This document shows, piece by piece, positions 26,477 to 33,011 of a DNA stretch of 33,011 nt. The position numbers and the translations under genes are program-made. Source of the DNA: an uncultured Lachnospiraceae bacterium (GTDB taxonomy: Bacteria; Bacillota; Clostridia; Lachnospirales; Lachnospiraceae). How positions within the stretch are numbered: the stretch's first letter is position 1; every line of letters starts with the position of its first letter. The notes beneath the pieces were generated by a model. The model ran no database searches and was not told the origin of the DNA. It saw only the letters and a list, made by a program, of their open reading frames with translations. The stretch covers positions 1 to 33,011 of the forward strand of contig CAJUTQ010000065.1 of the NCBI GenBank assembly GCA_910589265.1, read 5' to 3'.

Positions 26477-27460
26477 ATGAAAGGAAAGGGTATAAAAAAT
26501 TCTTTTTCCAGTAAGGTAAAGGAGGAGCTTTACAAACAGATTGGCCAGGCAAGACATTGTCAGATTGCCGAGCTTGGGGCAATCATAAGCTTTTGTGGCA
26601 GATTCCAAAAAGCTGGAGATAATAAATATGATTTTAAAATTCATACAGAAAATATGCTAGTTGCAAGAAAATGCTTTACATTATTAAGAAAAGCATTTAA
26701 TATAGATAACGATATTGTTATAAGAAGTACACAGGGAAATAAGAAGGTTTGTTCCTATCTTTTACAGATAGGGGATGATAATGAGCAGCTTCGCATATTA
26801 CAGGCGCTAAAAGTCGTAGATGAACAGGGTAAAAGGACTCTGGAAACAGGCTTAGTAAATAGTCTTATTATTCCAGGAATATGCTGTAAAAGGGCCTTTA
26901 TTCGAGGAGCATTTCTTGCAGCAGGTTCTATCAGCGATCCAGAAAAGTTTTATCACTTGGAAATAGTATGCCCATCTAGAGAAAAGGCATTGCAACTTAG
27001 AGATATTATGAATCATTTTGCTGTGGACGCAAAAGTAATAGAAAGGAAAAAACATTTTGTAGTTTATGTAAAAGAGGGGACCAGGATTGTAGATACCTTG
27101 AATATTATGGAGGCTCCTATTTCACTCATGGAGTTGGAGAATTTACGCATTGTGAAAGAAATGCGCAATTTTGTAAATCGGAGGGTGAATTGTGAGACTG
27201 CTAATATTAATAAAACCGTATCCGCTGCCGTGAAGCAAATGGAGGATATCCGTTATATTCAAGAGACAGCAGGCCTTGAAAAATTGCCAGTTAATTTGCA
27301 GGAAACGGCCCAGTTAAGGCTGGAAAACCCAGAAGCAACCTTAAAGGAATTAGGGGAGCTTATGATTCCTATAGTAGGAAAGTCTGGGGTAAATCATCGA
27401 CTAAGAAAAATAAGTGATTTTGCGGAGAGGATGAGAGAGCAAAGGAGGAGTTTAGAATGA
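26477..27460 (+). CDS. whiA: Sporulation/cell division regulator WhiA
   Basis: A 327-residue WhiA-type DNA-binding protein. The N-terminal half has the degenerate LAGLIDADG homing-endonuclease fold (RGAFLAAGSISDPEKFYHLEI) without evident catalytic acids. The C-terminal quarter carries a helix-turn-helix (ATLKELGELM ... SGVNHRLRKI). In Streptomyces it controls sporulation division genes; in Bacillus it affects chromosome segregation, division and carbon metabolism. The ATG directly follows the rapZ TAG, and its ribosome site must lie inside rapZ. It overlaps the next gene by four bases (ATGA). Tight linkage to rapZ and an HPr-type protein is the classic Firmicute arrangement. Confidence 0.96.
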   Translation: MKGKGIKNSFSSKVKEELYKQIGQARHCQIAELGAIISFCGRFQKAGDNKYDFKIHTENMLVARKCFTLLRKAFNIDNDIVIRSTQGNKKVCSYLLQIGDDNEQLRILQALKVVDEQGKRTLETGLVNSLIIPGICCKRAFIRGAFLAAGSISDPEKFYHLEIVCPSREKALQLRDIMNHFAVDAKVIERKKHFVVYVKEGTRIVDTLNIMEAPISLMELENLRIVKEMRNFVNRRVNCETANINKTVSAAVKQMEDIRYIQETAGLEKLPVNLQETAQLRLENPEATLKELGELMIPIVGKSGVNHRLRKISDFAERMREQRRSLE

Positions 27461-27717
27461 TGGAAAAATCGATTACAATCAAATTGGAAAATGGACTGGA
27501 GGCTAGACCAGTAGCTTTGCTAGTACAGGTAGCCAGCCAGTATGACAGTACGATTTATTTGCAATGTGCGGACAAGAAAGTGAATGCGAAGAGCATTATG
27601 GGGATGATGACCTTAGGGCTTTGTTCTGGTGATAAGGTGACAGCTATTGTGGAAGGCATAGATGAACAGGCTGCGATGGAAGACATTGAGAAGTACTTAA
27701 GCTCACAAAGCGAATAA
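27457..27717 (+). CDS. Crh-like HPr paralogue lacking the active-site histidine
   Basis: The 86-residue protein has the HPr fold length and landmarks. The catalytic site normally reads LHARPA with His15; here it is LEARPV, with Glu at residue 15. It therefore cannot accept phosphate from Enzyme I and should not work in PTS transport. The regulatory segment NAKSIMGMMTL keeps Ser46, the target of HPr kinase. This mirrors Bacillus Crh, which has Gln15 and sits next to whiA (yvcL). The expected role is as a corepressor with CcpA or as another regulatory partner when Ser46 is phosphorylated. It overlaps whiA by four bases, and a terminator follows. Calling it Crh is functional inference, not orthology shown. 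Confidence 0.85.
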   Translation: MMEKSITIKLENGLEARPVALLVQVASQYDSTIYLQCADKKVNAKSIMGMMTLGLCSGDKVTAIVEGIDEQAAMEDIEKYLSSQSE

Positions 27718-27758
27718 AAAGACGGATAAATTTTTTATAGTAATAAAAGTGTGAGAAG

Positions 27759-27802
27759 GGGATAAAAAATACAAGGATACTGTGTTTTTTATTCCTTTTT
27801 TC
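27759..27802 (+). terminator. Rho-independent terminator after the rapZ-whiA-HPr operon
   Basis: A 15-base stem (27759-27773 with 27781-27795, including two G-T pairs) encloses a 7-base loop and is followed by six T residues at 27796-27801. Confidence 0.75.
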
Positions 27803-27833
27803 TTAATAAGATTAAAAGAGCTAAGAAGGGAGT

Positions 27834-28739
27834 ATGAATATTTGTATGGAAAATAATATGATGCTTTTTATTTATAATCCTTATGCAGGAAAAGCTCAAA
27901 TAAAGGGATATTTATCAGATATTATTGACATGTTTGTAAAAGCAGGATATGAGGTCATTGCACATCCTACCCAGGAAAATGGAGATGGAATACGGGCTGC
28001 CAGAGACAGGAAAAAGGAATGTAAGGTAATTGTGTGCAGCGGAGGAGACGGCACCTTAGACGAAGTGGTGACTGGAATGATGCAGCAGGGAGTAAAAGTT
28101 CCAATTGGCTATATACCAGCAGGCAGCACCAATGATTTTGGAAATAGTTTGAAGATACCAAAGAATATGATAAAGGCAGCAGAATTAATTGTAAATGGCA
28201 ATAAAAAATCCTTTGATATTGGGTCTTTTAATGATGATACATTTGTATACATAGCCGCTTTTGGTATTTTTACAGATGTATCTTATGAAACAAAGCAATC
28301 CGCAAAAAATGTGCTAGGTCATATTGCTTATTTATTGGAAGGAGTAAAAAGACTCTCTTCTCTCAAATCTTTTTTTATGAAGATTACATGTGAGGGAGAG
28401 GTCATTGAAGATGAGTTTATTTTTGGAATGGTTACCAATTCTCTATCTGTCGGAGGTTTTAAAAGCATTACGGGAAAAAATGTTACTTTGGATGATGGCC
28501 TATTTGAGGTAACCATGATTAAGAAGCCTAAAAATCCCATAGAACTAAATAGTATAGTGGCTGCCCTTATGATTGAGGAAATGGATACAAAATATATGTA
28601 TACTTTTAAGGCAAAGGAGCTTACCATAGAATCCCAAATGCAAGTAGCTTGGACTTTGGATGGAGAATATGGAGGAGAACATTCCAAAGTTGAGATTCGC
28701 AATATAAACAAGGCTATAGAAATATTTACACCAGAATAA
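27834..28739 (+). CDS. Diacylglycerol kinase-family lipid kinase (DgkB/YegS-like)
   Basis: A soluble kinase of about 300 residues with the N-terminal LFIYNPYAGK element and the nucleotide-binding signature CSGGDGTLDEVV near residue 70. PAGSTNDFGNSLKI and the later DDGLFEV and TLDGEYGG blocks follow. The family phosphorylates diacylglycerol or related lipids at the membrane surface, recycling lipid freed during lipoteichoic acid synthesis. The start is uncertain: ATG 27834 lies only one to three bases after AAGGGAG, while ATG 27846 is 13 bases after it. Residues before position 9 are not conserved. It follows the terminator of the previous operon and precedes fba by about 100 bases. Confidence 0.9.
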   Translation: MNICMENNMMLFIYNPYAGKAQIKGYLSDIIDMFVKAGYEVIAHPTQENGDGIRAARDRKKECKVIVCSGGDGTLDEVVTGMMQQGVKVPIGYIPAGSTNDFGNSLKIPKNMIKAAELIVNGNKKSFDIGSFNDDTFVYIAAFGIFTDVSYETKQSAKNVLGHIAYLLEGVKRLSSLKSFFMKITCEGEVIEDEFIFGMVTNSLSVGGFKSITGKNVTLDDGLFEVTMIKKPKNPIELNSIVAALMIEEMDTKYMYTFKAKELTIESQMQVAWTLDGEYGGEHSKVEIRNINKAIEIFTPE

Positions 28740-28789
28740 AAACTTTGTAAATTCATGAACTTCATATAGCAAAACCTTGGATTTTGGAG

Positions 28790-28795
28790 TATAAT
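28790..28795 (+). promoter_or_regulatory. Likely -10 box for fba
   Basis: A perfect TATAAT lies 48 bases before the fba start, in the 100-base gap after the lipid kinase gene. No good -35 is found at 17 bases. The gene is probably expressed from here. Confidence 0.4.
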
Positions 28796-28842
28796 GGACA
28801 AGAACAAATCATTATGAATCATAACAAATGGAGGTAATGTAC

Positions 28843-29706
28843 ATGTTAGTTTCAGCTAAGGAAATGCTTGAAAAGGCAAAGGCAGGCCATTATGCAGTAG
28901 GCCAGTTTAATATTAACAATTTAGAGTGGACAAAGGCAATTTTATTAACTGCACAGGAGAATAAATCTCCCGTAATTTTAGGTGTATCAGAAGGCGCTGG
29001 AAAATATATGGGAGGATATACAACAGTAGTAGGAATGGTAAATGGAATGCTTAAAGAACTTGGAATTACTGTTCCAGTAGCCCTTCACCTAGATCATGGC
29101 AGCTATGAACACTGCTATAAATGTATTGAGGCAGGCTTTTCTTCTGTTATGTTTGACGGCTCTCACTATCCAATTGAAGAAAATGTAGAAAAGACAAAAG
29201 AATTAGTAAAAGTATGTAATGATAAAGGACTTTCTTTAGAAGCAGAAGTAGGTTCTATTGGTGGAGAAGAAGATGGAGTTGTTGGAATGGGAGAATGTGC
29301 AGATCCCCAGGAATGTAAGGCCATAGCAGATTTAGGTGTAACCATGCTGGCAGCAGGTATTGGAAACATTCATGGAAAATATCCAGAAAATTGGGCAGGC
29401 CTTAGCTTTGAGACATTGGACAATATCCAGAAACTGACAGGGGACATGCCTCTTGTCCTTCATGGAGGAACGGGAATCCCAGCTGATATGATTCAGAAAG
29501 CGATTTCTCTAGGAGTTGCTAAAATCAATGTAAATACAGAGTGTCAGCTTTCCTTTGCAGAAGCTACCCGTAAATATATAGAAGCTGGAAAGGACAAGGA
29601 GGGAAAAGGATTTGATCCTCGTAAGCTTCTTGCTCCAGGTTTCGAGGCAATTAAGGCAACAGTAAAAGAAAAGATGGAATTATTTGGTTCCATTGGAAAG
29701 GCTTAA
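28843..29706 (+). CDS. fba: Class II fructose-bisphosphate aldolase
   Basis: A 287-residue zinc-dependent aldolase that splits fructose-1,6-bisphosphate in glycolysis. The catalytic Asp and first zinc His are in LHLDHGS (near 82-83). A second His is in GNIHGKY, a third in VLHGGTGIP, and the phosphate-binding NVNTECQL segment follows. The form is the short FbaA type of Gram-positives. ATG 28843 is preferred: GGAGG (28830-28834) lies eight bases upstream, whereas ATG 28828 precedes that site and would place it inside the gene. It is monocistronic, with a strong terminator. Its substrate is the metabolite that activates HPr kinase, linking it to hprK upstream (known biology, not proof of co-regulation). 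Confidence 0.96.
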   Translation: MLVSAKEMLEKAKAGHYAVGQFNINNLEWTKAILLTAQENKSPVILGVSEGAGKYMGGYTTVVGMVNGMLKELGITVPVALHLDHGSYEHCYKCIEAGFSSVMFDGSHYPIEENVEKTKELVKVCNDKGLSLEAEVGSIGGEEDGVVGMGECADPQECKAIADLGVTMLAAGIGNIHGKYPENWAGLSFETLDNIQKLTGDMPLVLHGGTGIPADMIQKAISLGVAKINVNTECQLSFAEATRKYIEAGKDKEGKGFDPRKLLAPGFEAIKATVKEKMELFGSIGKA

Positions 29707-29709
29707 GTA

Positions 29710-29743
29710 AAAGAAGGCAGCTACAGCTGTCTTCTTTGTTTTT
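29710..29743 (+). terminator. Rho-independent terminator after fba
   Basis: AAAGAAGGCAGCT at 29710-29722 pairs with AGCTGTCTTCTTT at 29725-29737 (one G-T pair) around a two-base loop that would open to four or more in practice. A T-rich tract follows. Confidence 0.85.
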
Positions 29744-30228
29744 GGCCTCCCAATGTCTATTTTCGACTAAAAGTATGAAAAAAATAGAAGTGAGACTAAC
29801 AAAAGATTACTATGACTGCTATTGGGGCTCTTGTCCATGGAAAATATCCTGGCTTAAATATCTTTCAATACTAAAAAAGCTCCCATAAAAGGGAGGATGC
29901 CAAGTAATAAAATTACTTGGCAATTATTATGAAAAAGTTTATTTTAATAGCAATGTTGCTAGAAATTAGCATTGCTGTTTGTTGATGCTATTAGTATATG
30001 CTATAGAAATGGATAAAAAATGTGGAGGGAGTGAAAGAATTTTAAATTATATATGAACGAATCATGAACTGGGAAAGGACATACAATAAAATATTTATTT
30101 TAAGAAATTTTAAATTGAAAGGGAACTTTTTAATTTCTGTATCATCTACTGTATATTACTTTAATATTTAGAGAAAGAATCCAACAATATTTTGCCATGT
30201 GTTCTCTTTCAGCAACATCATATAAATT
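29744..30228. other. Hairpin-rich intergenic region without a clear gene
   Basis: About 485 bases separate fba from the convergent ABC module. It holds three neighbouring hairpins: CTCCC/GGGAG (29880-29895), a perfect 11-base palindrome TGCCAAGTAAT/ATTACTTGGCA (29898-29922), and AGCAATG/CATTGCT around 29950-29976. Short open frames occur, for example a 35-codon frame from 30064 and a 20-codon frame near 29810, but none has a convincing ribosome site or family match. A small RNA or a decayed insertion is possible. Confidence 0.45.
29898..29922. repeat. Perfect 11-bp palindrome
   Basis: TGCCAAGTAAT and its exact reverse complement flank a three-base AAA loop. There is no T-run, so it is not a typical terminator. 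It could be a protein-binding site, an RNA hairpin or the end of a small mobile repeat. Confidence 0.6.
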
Positions 30229-30984
30229 TTATCCAATATCTTCTTTTTGAAATCTCAATATGCTGGCCCATATACCAAACATACATAAAAATAAAATAAT
30301 TACTATTCCAAGCCAAAGAGGACATCCTGATTGTGCCAGCCTGCCAGTTAACAGTAAATAAGATGTAGTCCATGGATAAAAGCCTCCTATTTGTGAACCT
30401 GATAACACTACATTTAACAGACTAGTTGCTGCAATGGCAATAAAGGGTGCAAGCATTCCCTTTGCACATAGGGCAATGTATATAAAAGGCGTGAGCGTTG
30501 CAAATAATAATATACCACCCTTGATCATCTGCACTAATATATAAATTGCTGATAAGAAAGTTATTTGGGAAACATCCAAAAACAAATTACATATTACAGA
30601 TATCACAACAATATCTAACCATGAAAGAACCATGAACAGTAATACAAGAAGAAACAGTATAATAAATTTTCCTATTAAAAACTGTCTGCGTCCTATTGGG
30701 ACAACAAAAATTGTTTTCAATGTTTTTTCTGTATATTCTCTGCTTATCAAAAATATTGCAACAACCGCCATAACAAGAGGACCGAACAGTAGCATAATAA
30801 ACATAATAGTATCTTCATATATCCAGCCAAGACTTAAGGTGGCTGCTGCATTTGAAAAACAAATTCTAATATCATTTACAATAACTAAAAATGGTACAAT
30901 AAACGAACCTAAAATGCCAATCAAAATAATCTTTGAACGTTTTAATTTTATCCATTCGCAGTATACAATATCAGCCAATTCCAT
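30229..30984 (-). CDS. ABC-2 type permease (lantibiotic/bacitracin immunity type)
   Basis: The 251-residue membrane protein has about six hydrophobic segments and begins ADIVYCEWIKLKRSK, the typical cytoplasmic lead-in of the BcrB/MutE/EpiE group of ABC-2 permeases. It should form the channel for the ATPase encoded just upstream, exporting or expelling a membrane-active peptide. The start is ambiguous. ATG 30984 is only two bases from GGAGG, TTG 30993 precedes that site, and TTG 30978 is eight bases after it. All overlap the end of the ATPase gene, so translation is coupled. Only one permease subunit is seen; many such immunity systems have two. Confidence 0.85.
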   Translation of the reverse strand: MELADIVYCEWIKLKRSKIILIGILGSFIVPFLVIVNDIRICFSNAAATLSLGWIYEDTIMFIMLLFGPLVMAVVAIFLISREYTEKTLKTIFVVPIGRRQFLIGKFIILFLLVLLFMVLSWLDIVVISVICNLFLDVSQITFLSAIYILVQMIKGGILLFATLTPFIYIALCAKGMLAPFIAIAATSLLNVVLSGSQIGGFYPWTTSYLLLTGRLAQSGCPLWLGIVIILFLCMFGIWASILRFQKEDIG

Positions 30985-31894
30985 CACCTCCAACTAATTC
31001 GGTAAAGTAATCTTCTAACTTTCCTGCGCCAACACTTATGTTGGTAACAGCAATCCCTTCTTTCACAAAACATTGATTGATTTCTGCTCTGTTATCAATT
31101 TTCTCATACAGCCGTAATCTATTACTTCCTATAATTGTATAATCAGAAGTAGAATACATGCGTTCTAATATCAAAGCCCCTTTATTTACATCCGATACTT
31201 CAAATTCTGTATATCTGCGGCTATGTCTATATAGTTCCTGAGAGTTTGTTTCTTCCAACAGCTTTCCCTCATTTATTATGCCTATCACATCTGCAATCTG
31301 TTCTATTTCATTTAACACATGACTAGAAATAAATATTGTTGTACCTTTTTCTCTACATAATTGCAATAAATATTCTCTTGTTTCATGTCTCCCAACAGGG
31401 TCAAGACCATTCATAGGTTCATCTAAAATCAACAGCTCTGGTTCATGCATGATAGCTGCAGCTAATCCTAAACGCTGTTTCATTCCTAAGGAATATTCAC
31501 AAAACAGCTTCTTATTTTCTTTGTCCAGATTAACAATAGAAAGGGCATGCTCTACAGTATCTTTGCGATGTCTTCCCCGCAACCGCGCCAAAATTTCCAA
31601 ATTCTCTTTTGCTGTCAAATTTTCATAAAAAGCAGGGGCTTCTATGATAGAACCAATACGGTGGTAGTTCTTTTTGCTAAAACTGGAATGATTTTCACCA
31701 AAAAGGGAAAAACTTCCTCCTGAGGGATGAATAAGATTTAGTAGCATTTTCATAGTCGTTGTTTTTCCTGCGCCGTTCTTTCCTAAAAGAGCATAGATTT
31801 GTCCTTTGGGCACATGAAGGTTAAGCTTGTCTACCACAACATGACCATTATATTCTTTGCTCAAGCTTTCTGTTTCTATTTCATATTTATTCAT
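30971..31894 (-). CDS. ABC transporter ATP-binding protein (bacitracin/lantibiotic export type)
   Basis: A 307-residue BcrA-like ATPase. Walker A is GKNGAGKTT at 38-46, the signature is YSLGMKQRLG, Walker B/D-loop is LILDEPMNGLDP, and the switch His is in FISSHVLNEIEQ. A C-terminal domain of about 80 residues ends in GAGKLEDYFTELVGG, a tail usual in peptide-antibiotic immunity ATPases. It energises the following ABC-2 permease. A strong AAGGAGGTG lies about eight bases before the start. It lies 62 bases after the histidine kinase stop, giving a kinase-ATPase-permease operon typical of peptide-antibiotic sensing and detoxification. The actual peptide is unknown. Confidence 0.93.
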   Translation of the reverse strand: MNKYEIETESLSKEYNGHVVVDKLNLHVPKGQIYALLGKNGAGKTTTMKMLLNLIHPSGGSFSLFGENHSSFSKKNYHRIGSIIEAPAFYENLTAKENLEILARLRGRHRKDTVEHALSIVNLDKENKKLFCEYSLGMKQRLGLAAAIMHEPELLILDEPMNGLDPVGRHETREYLLQLCREKGTTIFISSHVLNEIEQIADVIGIINEGKLLEETNSQELYRHSRRYTEFEVSDVNKGALILERMYSTSDYTIIGSNRLRLYEKIDNRAEINQCFVKEGIAVTNISVGAGKLEDYFTELVGGDGIG

Positions 31895-31956
31895 TTAATA
31901 AGCACCTCCTTCCTTTCATTTTACCAATAAGTTCTGACACATCTCTGTACCAAATC

Positions 31957-32859
31957 TTAATTTTCTCTTACAATAAATGGAAGTTCTAAATAGAAAGTGG
32001 TCTTTTCTCCCGGAATGCTTTGGACAGTTATTTTTCCAGACATGGCGTTTATAAGTTCCCAAACAATGGCCAGCCCCAGTCCATTTCCGCTTCCAGAATG
32101 TGCAGAGTCACATTTATACAAGCGCTTGAAGATAAAGGGCAGTTCATTCTTAGGAATAGGAGCCCCATTATTTGAAACAGAAATCAATATCCTATTTTCA
32201 AGCCTTCTGATAACAATTTCTACCAAAGAGCATTTCCCGTGCTTTATGGCATTAGTGAAAAGATTGCTTATAATTCTTGTGTAGGCTATTCTGTCCATCT
32301 TTACATGCCATTCATCATCAGGAATATTTACCGAAAAAGAAATTTCCTTGTCTTCAAACATTGGAATATATTCAATAATGATTTCCCTTGTCAATTCATT
32401 GATGTCGTATATTTCCATTTGGTATATTTGCTCATGGGAGGCCAATTTAAACCACTGAAAAAGCATATCTATAAGTTCTTGTAAATCTAATGCTTTCCTA
32501 TAAGCTATATGGATATATTCTTCTTGTTCTTTGGCATTTTGGGAATCCAAGGACTCCAAATATCCTATTAAGGATGCCAGTGGAGTCCTTACATCATGTG
32601 ATAAGTTTGTTAATAGCTGTTGATGAGCATTTTCAGCCCTTTGGAGTTTCCTAAATTGCTTACGATTTTCTTCTAAAAAACCATTCAATTCAAAATTAAT
32701 ATTTGCAAGGATGTCATTCCCCTTTGCAAATGAATTTCTTTTAGGATTTTTATGGAGGTTTTTCAAAAATTTAAGCCATTCTGTCAACTGTTTTCGAATA
32801 TGAAGAATATAAAAAAACTCTCCCATACAGATAAACACTAAAATAATATGAAATGTCAT
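31957..32859 (-). CDS. Sensor histidine kinase of a peptide-antibiotic-type two-component system
   Basis: A 300-residue kinase with one short N-terminal hydrophobic segment (about 3-20) and no extracytoplasmic sensor domain. The dimerisation/phosphoacceptor helix has LSHDVRTP with His at 88. The ATPase domain has NLFTNAIKHG (N box), ISVSNNGAPIP (G1) and GSGNGLGLAI (G2). The lack of a sensing loop suggests it reads a stimulus through the membrane or the adjacent transporter, as in Bce/LanK-type systems (inference). AGGTGG lies about 10 bases before the start. The cognate response regulator usually sits directly upstream, but the 150 bases available there do not encode a regulator C-terminus. 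Confidence 0.9.
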   Translation of the reverse strand: MTFHIILVFICMGEFFYILHIRKQLTEWLKFLKNLHKNPKRNSFAKGNDILANINFELNGFLEENRKQFRKLQRAENAHQQLLTNLSHDVRTPLASLIGYLESLDSQNAKEQEEYIHIAYRKALDLQELIDMLFQWFKLASHEQIYQMEIYDINELTREIIIEYIPMFEDKEISFSVNIPDDEWHVKMDRIAYTRIISNLFTNAIKHGKCSLVEIVIRRLENRILISVSNNGAPIPKNELPFIFKRLYKCDSAHSGSGNGLGLAIVWELINAMSGKITVQSIPGEKTTFYLELPFIVREN

Positions 32860-33011
32860 CTTTCTGTTTCACCACCTGTTATGAAGTGACTTTTGTCAAG
32901 AGGTAGATCTTGAAAAAACAAACTTTTTTCTTTCCGCTCTGACAATACTCACATTTTTGACTGACAGCATCAGGAAAGAGCCCTGATTTAACAGTTCCCG
33001 GCATTTGGCCA
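32860..33011. other. Right-edge sequence upstream of the histidine kinase
   Basis: On the minus strand two frames stay open from the window edge for about 37 and 44 codons before stops, but neither resembles a winged-helix response regulator end or any family I know. A small palindrome (ATCAGG/CCTGAT, 32969-32987) is present. A TTGACA at about 32900 on the minus strand has no -10 at proper distance. Confidence 0.4.

Noticed and set aside
28328..28822. Open frame of 164 codons antisense to the lipid kinase gene
   Set aside because: Overlaps the conserved C-terminal part of the kinase and the fba promoter, with no recognisable domain.
1..33011. CRISPR array, tRNA or rRNA genes
   Set aside because: No regularly spaced repeats, cloverleaf-like or rRNA-like segments were noticed on reading either strand. 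A covariance search would be needed to exclude small RNAs.

Overview
The window looks like a chromosomal segment of a low-GC anaerobic Firmicute, most likely a gut member of the Lachnospiraceae (Clostridium cluster XIVa). This rests on strong GGAGG ribosome binding sites, A/T-rich codon use, and Gram-positive gene sets (hprK with a Crh-like HPr, and rapZ-whiA). The genus assignment is inference. No rRNA, tRNA or CRISPR array was seen.

Layout. (1) 1-2058 is accessory and partly decayed: the end of an ABC ATPase, a probable transposase remnant, a RibD_C/DHFR-like reductase and other gene scraps. (2) 2059-3302 holds an iron-dependent alcohol dehydrogenase with its terminator. (3) 3369-10848 is a three-gene DNA-processing operon behind a good promoter: an endonuclease Q-like PHP nuclease fused to a UvrD-type helicase, a large uncharacterised protein with a degenerate cyclic-nucleotide-binding-like domain, and RecQ. 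(4) galE follows, then an isolated SAM methyltransferase flanked by short GTTGCCAAA repeats. (5) 13158-17325 on the minus strand reads pyrG, then an MBOAT O-acyltransferase and its SGNH-like partner. (6) 17494-19609 is ftsH with promoter and terminator.

(7) 19657-27802 is a housekeeping run: a solo sugar-binding lipoprotein, uvrC, hprK, a ROK glucokinase and murB, then a terminator, then rapZ, whiA and a Crh-like HPr, closed by a terminator. The HPr paralogue has Glu at position 15, where the phosphorylatable His belongs, but keeps Ser46, the HPr kinase target. Together with hprK and glucokinase this suggests a regulatory (catabolite-sensing) circuit rather than sugar transport. (8) 27834-29743 carries a diacylglycerol-kinase-family lipid kinase and class II fructose-bisphosphate aldolase. 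(9) 29744-30228 is a hairpin-rich gap. (10) 30229-32859 on the minus strand is a bacitracin/lantibiotic-type module (histidine kinase, ABC ATPase, ABC-2 permease) whose response regulator is not visible.

The best candidate for an undescribed system is the 3432-10848 operon. It joins a lesion-specific nuclease-helicase fusion, a second 3'-5' helicase and an unknown protein of about 780 residues.
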